64,000 nt of DNA from Flagellimonas maritima (GCF_003269425.1 NZ_CP030104.1:2723501-2787500), one strand, 5' to 3'. Shown: positions 9,481 through 17,727, counted from the first letter of the stretch. The notes: generated by a model not told the origin, from the letters alone. Translations and numbers: made by a program.

Positions 9481-10761
9481 ATGCGAGAAGACCTACTTTC
9501 CTTTATATGGAGAAACAATAAGTTTCGAACCAAGAAATTATTTACGACCGATAAGGAAGCGCTGAAAATCCAAAATTCGGGTATCTTGAATAAATTTTCC
9601 GGCCCCGATTTTTTCAATGCCAAAATCTTTATAGATGAACAACTCTGGGCAGGTAATGTTGAAATTCACGTTAAATCCTCGGATTGGTACGCACATCATC
9701 ATGAGACAGATACAAACTATGATAATGTAATTCTTCATGTAGTTTGGGAAGATGATATTTCCATTTTTAGAAAGGATGGTTCTAAAATACCAACCTTAGA
9801 ATTGAAGCGCTATGTTCCAAAAGAAATATTGGAAAAATATCAGAAACTTTTACAAAATCAAAAATCGACATTCATCAATTGTGAAACCAATTTCTTGGAA
9901 ATCGATGCGTTTTTAAAAGCTAATTGGCTTGAGCGACTTTATATTGAAAGGCTGGAACAAAAGTCGATTTTGATAAATACGCTGCTTAAAGAAACAAAAA
10001 ATGATTGGGAAGAAGTCCTTTTCATACTATTGGCCAAGAACTTTGGCTCAAAGGTTAACGGACATTTCTTTTTGGATAAGGCAAAACAATTGGGATTTTC
10101 CAAAATCCGTAGAACCAGAAATGATAAAATCCAATTGGAAAGTCTATTGCTTGGTCATTTTGGATTATTGCAAAAGAAAGATTGCCAAGATTTATACTAT
10201 ATTCAACTCAAAGAAGAATATGGGTATCTGATGAAAAAGTTTGGACTCTCGCATAACTTTGGAAAGCCGGAATTCTTCGGATTGCGCCCACCTAATTTCC
10301 CTACAATTAGGCTATCACAGTTGGCAAGTTTATATATAGAACATCAAAATCTTTTTGCAGAACTAATGAAACTAAACCAGCTAGGGGATATTTATGACCT
10401 TCTTCAAGTAAATGCAAGCAGTTATTGGGATAATCATTTCACTTTTGGAAAGGTTTCAAAAAAAGGGAAAAAGCGGCTTTCCAAAAATTTTATGGATTTA
10501 TTGATTATCAACACCATTGTGCCGTTAAAATTTTGTTACGCTAGATATGTTGGAAAAGATTGGAATACCGATGTATTGAGGTTGATTTCAAAAGTTAAGA
10601 AAGAAGATAATTCAATCATAAAAAGTTTTGATGATTTGGGCTCCAGAACAGTAAATGCTTTTGAAAGTCAATCAAAAATTCAATTGTATACCAACTACTG
10701 TTCAAAAAATAAATGCTTACAGTGTGCTTTGGGTGTGCATTTATTGAACAGAAATACATAA
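9481..10761 (+). CDS. DUF2851 family protein
   Basis: The 426-residue product matches the DUF2851 family, widespread in Bacteroidota and without an assigned function. Family-like features are the start MREDLLSFIWR, the segment SGPDFFNAKI near residue 40, GNVEIHVKSSDWYAHHHE (about residues 58-75) and VILHVVWEDD. No signal peptide or membrane segment is seen, so it is probably cytoplasmic. The pattern of Asp in GPDF and Glu in VEIH faintly recalls a nuclease-type active site, but this is speculation. A cysteine pair occurs near the C-terminus (KNKCLQCA). It is followed 8 bp later by the PspC-domain gene. Confidence 0.85.
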   Translation: MREDLLSFIWRNNKFRTKKLFTTDKEALKIQNSGILNKFSGPDFFNAKIFIDEQLWAGNVEIHVKSSDWYAHHHETDTNYDNVILHVVWEDDISIFRKDGSKIPTLELKRYVPKEILEKYQKLLQNQKSTFINCETNFLEIDAFLKANWLERLYIERLEQKSILINTLLKETKNDWEEVLFILLAKNFGSKVNGHFFLDKAKQLGFSKIRRTRNDKIQLESLLLGHFGLLQKKDCQDLYYIQLKEEYGYLMKKFGLSHNFGKPEFFGLRPPNFPTIRLSQLASLYIEHQNLFAELMKLNQLGDIYDLLQVNASSYWDNHFTFGKVSKKGKKRLSKNFMDLLIINTIVPLKFCYARYVGKDWNTDVLRLISKVKKEDNSIIKSFDDLGSRTVNAFESQSKIQLYTNYCSKNKCLQCALGVHLLNRNT

Positions 10762-10769
10762 TTTTAGGC

Positions 10770-10997
10770 ATGAGTTTATTTTATGATACGCTCTATTACT
10801 TCCAAAAAAGGGGTTTTGAAGTTTGTAGACGCATAGCGGAACGCTTAGGTATACGGGCAAGAGTGGTACGTACTACTTTCATATATTTGACCTTTGCAAC
10901 CTTAGGCTTTGGCTTTGCCCTTTATCTTTTTATTGCATTTTGGTTAAGAATAAAGGATTTGATCTACACCAAAAGAACCTCCGTTTTTGACCTTTGA
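10770..10997 (+). CDS. PspC-domain small membrane protein
   Basis: A 75-residue protein starting MSLFYDTLYYFQKRGF. It has one strongly hydrophobic segment (about residues 36-57: TTFIYLTFATLGFGFALYLF) and the RIAERLGIRARVVR motif of PspC domains, which in enterobacteria sense envelope stress. An upstream in-frame start at 10713 would lie inside the DUF2851 gene, so the ATG at 10770 is preferred. It ends 2 bp before the potassium-channel ATG, suggesting co-transcription. The role in this organism is unknown. Confidence 0.75.
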   Translation: MSLFYDTLYYFQKRGFEVCRRIAERLGIRARVVRTTFIYLTFATLGFGFALYLFIAFWLRIKDLIYTKRTSVFDL

Positions 10998-10999
10998 GT

Positions 11000-12010
11000 A
11001 TGATGCGATTGTTCCGTTCCAAAATAGTATTGGCCCTTTTCTTAATGCTACTCGTATTATCATTTGGCGTAGTGGGGTACAAATTCATTTCTGGCTTTAC
11101 ATGGATTGAGGCGGTGTACATGACCATTATAACGGTCACCACTGTCGGATTTTCAGAAGTTAAGCCCTTAGATGCCGATGCAAAGGTTTTTACTGTATTT
11201 TTAATCGTTACCAGTGTCTTTATCTTTGGTTTTGCGATATCTGTAATAACTGAGTATTTATTGGAAAGGAACGCGCTACAGGTTCTAAAAAAGAAAAAAG
11301 TGAAGAAAAAAATAGACAATTTATCAAATCATATTGTAGTTTGTGGCTTTGGGAGAAATGGAATCCAAGCAGCAGAAAGATTAAAGGAATATAAGAGACC
11401 ATTCGTTGTTATAGAAAAGGACAAGGATGTTATTGAGCATCATGAGGAAACGGCGATACTTTTTATAGAAGGAGATGCGAATGATGACGACGTCTTGTTA
11501 AAAGCCGGTATTGACCGCGCGCAATATCTTATTACAGCATTGCCTGATGATGCCGCAAATCTATTTATAGTACTCTCCGCCCGCCAATTGAACAAGGAAC
11601 TTTTTATAATCAGTAGAGCATCACAAGTAACATCCCAATCAAAACTGAGGTTGGCAGGTGCAGATAAAGTAATTATGCCCGACAAAATAGGCGGAGATCA
11701 TATGGCATCTTTAGTGGTGATGCCCGATCTAATTACATTTATGGATAAACTTTCAATGGAAGGGGAGCATACTACAAATTTGGAGGAGGTCGAAATCGAG
11801 GATTTTACACAATTGATAGATTGCAATTCAATTCGGGATTTGGATTTGCGCAGAAAAACGGGCTGTACCATAATAGGATATATAGAACCGGACGGTAATT
11901 ATATTATTAATCCTGAAGCCGATCTTGAACTCCAGCCCAAAGGAAAAGTCATTGTTTTGGGAAGGCCTGAGCAAATCAGAAAACTTAATGAAATGTTTCA
12001 ACTGGGGTAG
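11000..12010 (+). CDS. Two-TM potassium channel with TrkA-N (RCK) domain
   Basis: The product (336 residues from the ATG at 11000; a TTG at 10994 would add two) has two transmembrane helices flanking a pore loop TIITVTTVGFSEV. After these comes a cytoplasmic RCK/TrkA-N Rossmann domain with VVCGFGRNGIQAAERL (dinucleotide-binding glycines) and then a TrkA-C-like end. This is the architecture of MthK/Kch-type ligand-gated K+ channels of the inner membrane. The filter reads TVGFS instead of the usual TVGYG, a change in the residues that line the selectivity filter. It directly follows the PspC-domain gene. Confidence 0.9.
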   Translation: MMRLFRSKIVLALFLMLLVLSFGVVGYKFISGFTWIEAVYMTIITVTTVGFSEVKPLDADAKVFTVFLIVTSVFIFGFAISVITEYLLERNALQVLKKKKVKKKIDNLSNHIVVCGFGRNGIQAAERLKEYKRPFVVIEKDKDVIEHHEETAILFIEGDANDDDVLLKAGIDRAQYLITALPDDAANLFIVLSARQLNKELFIISRASQVTSQSKLRLAGADKVIMPDKIGGDHMASLVVMPDLITFMDKLSMEGEHTTNLEEVEIEDFTQLIDCNSIRDLDLRRKTGCTIIGYIEPDGNYIINPEADLELQPKGKVIVLGRPEQIRKLNEMFQLG

Positions 12011-12095
12011 TAAAAGATCATTTAATTTGATTCCGTTGAATTTTTTTAGGATATTGTTCCCTTTACAAATATTTAACACAACCAAATAACAAATT

Positions 12096-13700
12096 ATGAA
12101 GTATAGACTTCTTGCCCTTATAGCAATGTTGATTCCCGTTTTATCATTTTCTCAAGAAACTGCTGAAATTGGCTTGGACAAAAAAATTGACCAAGCATTT
12201 GCCCCGGTATCGGATTTCTTCAATACCGTCATATTTTTTGAGATAATGGGAACACCATTTGTACTGATACTATTAGTGGGCAGTGCATTGTTTTTCACAG
12301 TTTATTTTGGTTTTCCCAATGTAAGATACTACTGGACAGCAATCAATGTAGTACGGGGAAAGTATGTTGAAGTTGAAAAGTATGGTCTTGAGAAGGTAGA
12401 ACAGCACATGACTGAAGATGGAGATATTCCTGATACAATTAGGAATGAGAGTGAAGAGGGTGAAGTAAGTCACTTTCAGGCTCTGGCGACTGCAGTTTCT
12501 GGTACAGTTGGGAATGGAAATATAGCTGGTGTTGCGCTCGCAATAGCACTGGGTGGACCAGGAGCAACATTTTGGATGATTATTTGCGGATTGCTCGGTA
12601 TGTCAACCAAGTTTGTAGAGTGCACACTGGGTGTTCAATACAGGGATGTTGATGAAAATGGAGTAGTTCATGGAGGCCCTATGTATTACATTAGTAGAGG
12701 CCTCAAAAATAAAGGATTTAAAACTTTGGGAAAAATAGCAGCTGCACTGTTCGCTGTTTTCTGTATTGGAGGATCATTTGGTGGTGGTAATGCAGCACAA
12801 TCCAACCAAGCAACCATTGTGGTCAAAGAGCTTTTTGGTTGGGACAGCGCTATGGCAGGAACTATAATTGGATTTGTACTGGCAGTTTTGGTTGGTATCA
12901 TTATCATTGGTGGAATTAAAAGAATAGCACAGGTTACGGAGAAAGTAGTGCCTTTTATGGCCGTACTTTATATTGTTGCCTGTCTTTATATCATATTTGG
13001 TAATTTCAGTTTGATCGATGATGCAATATCCTTGATCGTTACCGAAGCTTTCAATCCTACGGCAATAGGCGTTGGAGGAATGATAGGTGTTTTACTTGTT
13101 GGCTTTAGACGTGCAGCCTTCTCAAATGAAGCTGGTGCAGGATCAGCTTCTATTGCACATTCAGCGGTTAAAACAAAATATTCTGCTTCGGAAGGTTTGG
13201 TGGCATTGCTTGAACCTTTTATTGATACCGTTGTCATCTGTACGATGACTGCTTTGGTAATCGTTATCTTCAACTTTGGAGGTGTTTTTGATTACGGAGG
13301 TGATGGTACGGGAGCAGTTTTGATTGATGGTGTTTCATACGAAGGAGCTGGTATCACATCACAAGCATTTGCACAGTATATACCTTATTCCGATGTATTC
13401 TTGACAATTGCAGTAGTGCTTTTTGCGGTTTCAACTATGATTTCTTGGTCATATTATGGACTTCAGTCATGGAAATACCTTTTCGGTAGAGGCATGGCAA
13501 TGGATCTGACCTATAAATTTTTGTTCTGCATTTTTGTAATAATTGGTGCGGCCGCAAGTATGGATTCTATTTGGGCATTTTCAGATGCAATGATTTTTGC
13601 GATGGTATTCCCAAATATGGTTGGGCTATACTTCTTATTCCCAGAAGTTAAAAAACAATTGAGAAGATATTTAGATGCCATAAAACAAGCGTACCACTAA
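12096..13700 (+). CDS. Alanine:cation symporter family protein (AGCS)
   Basis: A 534-residue membrane protein of the alanine/glycine:cation symporter family, which takes up alanine or glycine with Na+ or H+. It begins with a signal-like helix (residues 1-20), then many hydrophobic segments. Family motifs are seen: ALATAVSGTVGNGNIAGVA (about 129-147), GGPMYYISRGL, and FSNEAGAGSASIAHSA (about 346-361), the substrate/Na+ site region. The N-terminal extension with a Sec-like signal is common in Bacteroidota members. It is 85 bp from the K+ channel gene and 1 bp from the next gene, so it could be co-transcribed with the latter. Confidence 0.93.
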   Translation: MKYRLLALIAMLIPVLSFSQETAEIGLDKKIDQAFAPVSDFFNTVIFFEIMGTPFVLILLVGSALFFTVYFGFPNVRYYWTAINVVRGKYVEVEKYGLEKVEQHMTEDGDIPDTIRNESEEGEVSHFQALATAVSGTVGNGNIAGVALAIALGGPGATFWMIICGLLGMSTKFVECTLGVQYRDVDENGVVHGGPMYYISRGLKNKGFKTLGKIAAALFAVFCIGGSFGGGNAAQSNQATIVVKELFGWDSAMAGTIIGFVLAVLVGIIIIGGIKRIAQVTEKVVPFMAVLYIVACLYIIFGNFSLIDDAISLIVTEAFNPTAIGVGGMIGVLLVGFRRAAFSNEAGAGSASIAHSAVKTKYSASEGLVALLEPFIDTVVICTMTALVIVIFNFGGVFDYGGDGTGAVLIDGVSYEGAGITSQAFAQYIPYSDVFLTIAVVLFAVSTMISWSYYGLQSWKYLFGRGMAMDLTYKFLFCIFVIIGAAASMDSIWAFSDAMIFAMVFPNMVGLYFLFPEVKKQLRRYLDAIKQAYH

Positions 13701-13701
13701 A

Positions 13702-14580
13702 TTGCCTTATTTGAAAAATTTCAAATCCCACTTTAGGTTCAATAAGCAAGAACGGAGTGGGATTTTCTTTTTGCTTTTGATTATCATCATTTTACAAGGC
13801 GTGTTTTTCTATCTAAAGAGCAATCCGTTTAATGGAAATTCACAAGTTGTTGTAGACGCTTCAATGGAATTCAAACTGGATAGTCTTAAAAGGCTTTCAT
13901 TACAGAAAGACCCTAAAATCAGCTATTCTTTCAATCCAAATTATATAACAGATTATAAAGGCTATACTTTGGGCATGTCCATAAATGAAATAGACAGATT
14001 GCATGCGTTTAGGGCGTCAGACCGGTTTATAAATTCAGCGGAGCAGTTTCAACAGGTTACCAAGGTTTCTGATTCTATGCTGAATGTATTGTCACCGTTC
14101 TTCAAATTTCCTGATTGGACACAGAAAAAATCCAACTATGGCTCAAAAAAGAGCAAGCTTCAAAAAAGTACAGAGACATCCAAGACCTTGGACATAAATT
14201 CCGCATCCATTGAAGATTTAAAAGAAATCAATGGAATTGGTAATAAACTCTCCGCAAGAATTATAAAATTTAGGGATAGATTGGGTGGCTTTTTAACAAA
14301 CGAACAATTATACGATGTTTATGGGCTTAATATGGAGGTGGCCAATCGGGTTTTACGAAAATATCAAGTATTGAAACCACCTTCGATCAAGAAAATTAAT
14401 GTTAATAATGCTACAAGCTCAGAAATATCTAGTTTGGTGTATATCACTTATCAAGTAGCAGAAAGAATAGTGGAGTATCGTAGGGTCAACGGAAGAATCA
14501 ACACCTTTGACGAATTGACCGGTATTGAAGGTTTTCCTTCGAATAAACTAGATAGAATAACGCTATATTTGTCACTTTAA
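13702..14580 (+). CDS. Helix-hairpin-helix (ComEA-like) membrane-anchored protein
   Basis: A 292-residue protein with an N-terminal membrane helix (about residues 20-38) and a C-terminal half made of helix-hairpin-helix modules, for example LDINSASIEDLKEINGIGNKLSARI and INVNNATSSEISSL. HhH domains bind DNA without sequence specificity, and ComEA uses them to capture incoming DNA. Here the module sits outside the membrane if the anchor is type II, so a DNA-uptake or periplasmic DNA-binding role is possible but unproven. The best start is a TTG at 13702, 1 bp after the symporter stop; no upstream ATG fits. Confidence 0.8.
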   Translation: MPYLKNFKSHFRFNKQERSGIFFLLLIIIILQGVFFYLKSNPFNGNSQVVVDASMEFKLDSLKRLSLQKDPKISYSFNPNYITDYKGYTLGMSINEIDRLHAFRASDRFINSAEQFQQVTKVSDSMLNVLSPFFKFPDWTQKKSNYGSKKSKLQKSTETSKTLDINSASIEDLKEINGIGNKLSARIIKFRDRLGGFLTNEQLYDVYGLNMEVANRVLRKYQVLKPPSIKKINVNNATSSEISSLVYITYQVAERIVEYRRVNGRINTFDELTGIEGFPSNKLDRITLYLSL

Positions 14581-14589
14581 AAATTTGCT

Positions 14590-15759
14590 ATGAACAGTAT
14601 GTACTTCACCGAAGAACATCAACTTTTTAGGGAAAGCCTAAAGGATTTTTTACAAAAAGAAGTGGTACCCCATATAGAAAAATGGGAAGAAACCGGAACT
14701 ATTGAAAGGTTTATCTGGAAGAAATTCGCTGATATGGGCTATTTTGGTCTTGCGACTCCTGAATCTTTCGATGGATTGGGACTTGATCTATTCTATACCG
14801 TAATTTTATTGGAAGAACTACAGAAGATAAATTCCGGAGGCTTTGCGGCAGCAATTTGGGCGCACGTATATCTGGCGATGACCCATTTAAATAAAAATGG
14901 AAACGATATTCAAAAAAAAGCATATCTCATCCCAAGTGTTCATGGTGAAAAAATAGGAAGCTTGGGAGTGACAGAACCATTTGGCGGTAGCGATGTTGCG
15001 GGAATGAGAACCACGGCAACACGTGAAGGGGACTCATACATCATTAATGGCTCTAAAACATTCATTACCAATGGTGTTTATGGAGATTACATTATTCTCG
15101 CCGCCAAAACCGAACCTTCTGCAGGCAATAAGGGCATCAGTATATTTATTGTTGATCTGGACAGCGAAGGAGTATCGGCCAATAAGCTTAACAAACTTGG
15201 ATGGCGGGCTTCCGATACAGCTGAGCTCGCATTTGATAACGTAGTGGTTCCAGCATCAAACTTAATGGGCGAAGAAGGAAAAGGATTTACTTTTATTATG
15301 GAAGCTTTCGCTCTAGAGCGTCTAATTATGGGAATAAATGCGCACGCAAGAGCTGAGCACGCGTTGGATTATACATTACAATACATGTCTGAAAGGGAGA
15401 CATTTGGAAAAACCATAGATCAATACCAAGCCTTGCGTCACAGATTAGTGGACCTACATGCCGATATGGATGTTTGTAGAGAATATAATTATGCCGTTAC
15501 CGCTAAAATGGATAAGGGCGATTATGTAGTGCGAGAGGCTACGATTTCAAAACTTAAGTCCACCAAAATGGCAGATGAAGTTATTTATAATTGCCTTCAA
15601 TTTTTAGGAGGCTATGGATATATTGAGGATTATCCTTTAGCACGTATGCTAAGGGACAGTAGGCTCGGTCCAATTGGTGGAGGAACTTCTGAAATCTTGC
15701 GCGAGATAATTGCGAAGATAATCATAGATAAGAAAGAGTACCGAGCGCCAAGCGAATAA
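14590..15759 (+). CDS. Acyl-CoA dehydrogenase
   Basis: The 389-residue product has all acyl-CoA dehydrogenase regions: an N-terminal helical domain, a middle beta domain with LGVTEPFGGSDVAGM and GSKTFITNG (FAD contacts), and a C-terminal helical domain with GGYGYIEDYPLARMLRD and GGGTSEI. These flavoenzymes make trans-2-enoyl-CoA from acyl-CoA in fatty or branched-chain acid breakdown. The usual Glu of short/medium-chain enzymes is a Gly in GGGTSEI; Glu in ALERLIMG may be the catalytic base, as in isovaleryl-CoA dehydrogenase (inference). The start could be the first ATG or the ATG three codons later (14599). It follows the HhH gene by 9 bp. Confidence 0.92.
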   Translation: MNSMYFTEEHQLFRESLKDFLQKEVVPHIEKWEETGTIERFIWKKFADMGYFGLATPESFDGLGLDLFYTVILLEELQKINSGGFAAAIWAHVYLAMTHLNKNGNDIQKKAYLIPSVHGEKIGSLGVTEPFGGSDVAGMRTTATREGDSYIINGSKTFITNGVYGDYIILAAKTEPSAGNKGISIFIVDLDSEGVSANKLNKLGWRASDTAELAFDNVVVPASNLMGEEGKGFTFIMEAFALERLIMGINAHARAEHALDYTLQYMSERETFGKTIDQYQALRHRLVDLHADMDVCREYNYAVTAKMDKGDYVVREATISKLKSTKMADEVIYNCLQFLGGYGYIEDYPLARMLRDSRLGPIGGGTSEILREIIAKIIIDKKEYRAPSE

Positions 15760-15817
15760 CAAATATTTGATATATAAAATATTTTGCAATTATACTTTTT
15801 TGGATTGATTTCATTTG

Positions 15818-15825
15818 TATATTTG
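15818..15825 (+). promoter_or_regulatory. Promoter -7 element for rpsU
   Basis: TATATTTG matches TAnnTTTG exactly and lies 51 bp before the rpsU start. A TTG at 15800-15802 may be the -33 element, but its 15-bp spacing is short. Confidence 0.55.
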
Positions 15826-15829
15826 CACC

Positions 15830-15845
15830 CTCGTTCTCGAACGAG
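15830..15845 (+). other. Small stem-loop at the start of the rpsU leader
   Basis: CTCGTT and AACGAG are perfect inverted 6-base arms around CTCG. It would sit at the 5' end of the rpsU transcript. It may stabilise the RNA or take part in regulation; this is inference. Confidence 0.4.
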
Positions 15846-15859
15846 ATATAATTTTAAAG

Positions 15860-15868
15860 AAAGGAGGT
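15860..15868 (+). promoter_or_regulatory. Strong Shine-Dalgarno site of rpsU
   Basis: AAAGGAGGT is complementary to the 16S rRNA 3' end, with GGAGG ending 9 bases before the ATG. Other genes in this window lack such sites, as is normal for Bacteroidota, so this one stands out and fixes the rpsU start. Confidence 0.85.
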
Positions 15869-15876
15869 TGTAGCCA

Positions 15877-16071
15877 ATGTTAATAATACCAGTAAAAGAA
15901 GGAGAAAACATCGACAGAGCTTTAAAGCGTTTCAAGCGTAAGTTTGATAAAACCGGCACTATGCGCCAGCTACGTAAAAGGCAGCAGTTCACCAAGCCTT
16001 CAGTAAAGCGCAGAGCAGAAATACAGAAAGCCGAATATATACAAGGCTTAAGAGATCAAGAAGAAATTTAA
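15877..16071 (+). CDS. rpsU: 30S ribosomal protein bS21
   Basis: A 64-residue, very basic protein with the S21 pattern: VKEGENIDRALKRFKRKFDKTG, then a Lys/Arg-rich helix (RQLRKRQQFTKPSVKRRAE). It is a component of the small ribosomal subunit platform near the 3' end of 16S rRNA. In Flavobacteriia bS21 helps hide the anti-Shine-Dalgarno sequence, and its own mRNA keeps a Shine-Dalgarno site for feedback control; the strong site here agrees with that. The gene is flanked by its own promoter and a rho-independent terminator, so it is probably a single-gene unit. Confidence 0.96.
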   Translation: MLIIPVKEGENIDRALKRFKRKFDKTGTMRQLRKRQQFTKPSVKRRAEIQKAEYIQGLRDQEEI

Positions 16072-16092
16072 AGACCTCTATTAAAATATAAT

Positions 16093-16128
16093 AATCCCGT
16101 TTCAATTTTTTGAAACGGGATTTTTTTT
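16093..16128 (+). terminator. Rho-independent terminator after rpsU
   Basis: Perfect 12-base arms (AATCCCGTTTCA at 16093-16104 and its complement at 16111-16122) around a 6-base loop are followed by a run of T. Confidence 0.9.
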
Positions 16129-16160
16129 GGTTCATCCATACTTTAATTTAGATACCTTTG
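16127..16160 (+). promoter_or_regulatory. Putative promoter of xerC
   Basis: TACCTTTG (16153-16160) matches TAnnTTTG; a TTG at 16127-16129 is 23 bp upstream. The -7 element ends only 4 bp before the xerC ATG, so transcription from it would give a leaderless or nearly leaderless mRNA. Confidence 0.4.
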
Positions 16161-16164
16161 GAAC

Positions 16165-17055
16165 ATGCACCTAATTGCTTTCATATCGTATTTAGAATTG
16201 GAAAAAAATTATTCCCGGCATACCATAAACGCATATGAAACAGATGTAAACACCTTTACCGAATTTTGTTCTGTCCAATATGATGTACGATCAATTGATA
16301 ATGTGGATTATAACCTTGTAAGAAATTGGATAGTATCCTTAGTAGATAAAGGAATCAGTAATAGAAGCATAAATAGAAAAATTTCTTCTTTACGTGCTTA
16401 CTACAAGTTTTTACAAAAGATAAACCAAATAACAGAAACCCCCCTGGCAAAGCACAAAGCATTAAAAACCAACAAAAAGATTGAAGTACCTTTTTCTGAA
16501 AAAGAAATGGAAGAAATCCTATCAGAAATTCCTTTTGAAAATAATTTTGAAGGTAAAAGGGATAAATTGATTATTGAGCTATTGTACGCAACAGGTATAC
16601 GTAGGGCAGAATTGGTCAATTTAAAATTGGTAGATTTAAATAGTACCAGTGGTACGATAAAGGTTTTGGGAAAACGTAACAAAGAACGAATTCTTCCTTT
16701 GTTGTCTTCCACAGACTCAATTCTTCAAGAATATTTGGAATTAAGACAAAAACTCGAAGTAATTAAAGATTCCACATATCTTTTTTTGACCAAAAGCGGT
16801 TTTAAAATTTATGAAACACTTGTTTATCGTACTATAAATAAGTACTTTAGTTTGGTATCGACGAAGGTTAAAAAAAGTCCACACATAGTAAGACATACCT
16901 TTGCCACCCACATGCTCAACAGAGGAGCTGATTTAAATTCGGTAAAAGAGTTATTGGGACATTCCAGTTTGGCTTCTACACAAGTGTATACGCACAATAG
17001 TATAGCCGAACTTAAAAAGGTTCACCAAAGAGCACACCCCCGAAACGGGAAATAG
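16165..17055 (+). CDS. xerC: Tyrosine recombinase XerC-like
   Basis: The 296-residue product is a Xer-type tyrosine recombinase, which resolves chromosome dimers at dif with its partner. The N-terminal SAM-like domain (LEKNYSRHTINAYETD) precedes a catalytic domain with Arg146 (TGIRRAEL), Lys170 (LGKRNKER), His240 and Arg243 (HIVRHTFATHML), His266 (LLGHSSL) and nucleophile Tyr275 (TQVYTH). All six catalytic residues are present. The place between rpsU and hpf is common in flavobacteria for the XerC paralogue rather than XerD, but the two cannot be firmly separated by eye. No dif site was identified. Confidence 0.92.
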   Translation: MHLIAFISYLELEKNYSRHTINAYETDVNTFTEFCSVQYDVRSIDNVDYNLVRNWIVSLVDKGISNRSINRKISSLRAYYKFLQKINQITETPLAKHKALKTNKKIEVPFSEKEMEEILSEIPFENNFEGKRDKLIIELLYATGIRRAELVNLKLVDLNSTSGTIKVLGKRNKERILPLLSSTDSILQEYLELRQKLEVIKDSTYLFLTKSGFKIYETLVYRTINKYFSLVSTKVKKSPHIVRHTFATHMLNRGADLNSVKELLGHSSLASTQVYTHNSIAELKKVHQRAHPRNGK

Positions 17056-17112
17056 CGGATTTCCCAAATTGTTTAACCTAGCTGCCCATGGTAGCGCTAA
17101 AAACTACATTTT

Positions 17113-17415
17113 ATGAAAGTAAATGCACAATCAGTAAATTTTGTTGCAGATGCGAAGCTCATCGATTTTGTTCAAAAAAGAATGGATAAGCTAGAAACAT
17201 TTTATGATAAGGTCATTGGTTCTGATGTCCATTTAAAGGTTGAGAACACAAGTGCAAAAGAAAATAAGATAGTAGAAATAAAATTATTGATTCCCAGGGA
17301 CAAGCTCATTGTAAAAAAACAATGCAAATCTTTTGAGGAAGCTGTTGATTCCGCTTGCGATTCCTTAGAGAGAAAATTAGTAAAAAAGAAAGAAAAGATG
17401 AGGGCAAAGGCATGA
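17113..17415 (+). CDS. hpf: Ribosome hibernation-promoting factor (HPF/RaiA family)
   Basis: A 100-residue protein with the beta-alpha fold sequence of the HPF/RaiA family: MKVNAQSVNFVADAKLIDFVQKRMDKLE, a middle KENKIVEIKLLIPRDKL strand pair, and CKSFEEAVDSACDSLERKL followed by a lysine-rich tail. It binds the 30S decoding site in slow growth and stops translation. The length matches the short form without the C-terminal dimerisation domain. It lies 57 bp after xerC, with the tRNA-tuf unit downstream. Confidence 0.9.
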   Translation: MKVNAQSVNFVADAKLIDFVQKRMDKLETFYDKVIGSDVHLKVENTSAKENKIVEIKLLIPRDKLIVKKQCKSFEEAVDSACDSLERKLVKKKEKMRAKA

Positions 17416-17437
17416 TTAAAATTTTTGCAAATTTATT

Positions 17438-17466
17438 TTGATTAAATAAATAAATATATACATTTG
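17438..17466 (+). promoter_or_regulatory. Promoter of the tRNA-tuf unit
   Basis: TTG (17438-17440), an 18-bp spacer and TACATTTG (17459-17466) form one of the clearest TTG-N-TAnnTTTG promoters in the window. It lies 49 bp before tRNA-Thr. Confidence 0.7.
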
Positions 17467-17468
17467 CA

Positions 17469-17494
17469 GTCCGTTAGAAATAGCGGACTTTTTT
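17469..17494 (+). terminator. Terminator-like hairpin overlapping the tRNA promoter start region
   Basis: GTCCGTTA and TAGCGGAC (8-base stem with one G-U pair, GAAA loop) are followed by six T. It may end hpf transcription, but it begins 3 bp after the -7 element of the next promoter, so it would also be at the very 5' end of the tRNA transcript. Confidence 0.6.
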
Positions 17495-17515
17495 GTGTTA
17501 AAAAAGTTGAGAAAT

Positions 17516-17589
17516 GCCGATGTAGCTCAGCTGGCTAGAGCAGCTGATTTGTAATCAGCAGGTCGTGGGTTCGAGTCCCTCCATCGGCT
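17516..17589 (+). tRNA. tRNA-Thr (anticodon TGT)
   Basis: A 74-base cloverleaf: acceptor GCCGATG pairs with CATCGGC, the D-arm has AGCTCAGCTGGCTAGAGC, the anticodon loop is TTTGTAA (TGT), and the T-arm has GGGTTCGAGTCCC. CCA is not encoded. Confidence 0.97.
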
Positions 17590-17611
17590 CGTAAGTTATT
17601 GAAAATAAGGC

Positions 17612-17693
<82 letters not shown>

Positions 17694-17698
17694 CAAAA

Positions 17699-17727
17699 GC
17701 TTTCCGTTAGTCGGTTGGTAGAATGGA
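17699..17727 (+). pseudogene. Possible relic of a tRNA 5' half
   Basis: The stretch containing TTAGTCGGTTGGTAGAATGG resembles the D-arm region of the neighbouring tRNAs (TAGCTCAGTTGGTAGAGCG), but no acceptor partner or anticodon arm follows. A hairpin (TTTTTGGG/CCCAAAAA, 17749-17769) lies between it and tRNA-Gly. Confidence 0.3.
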
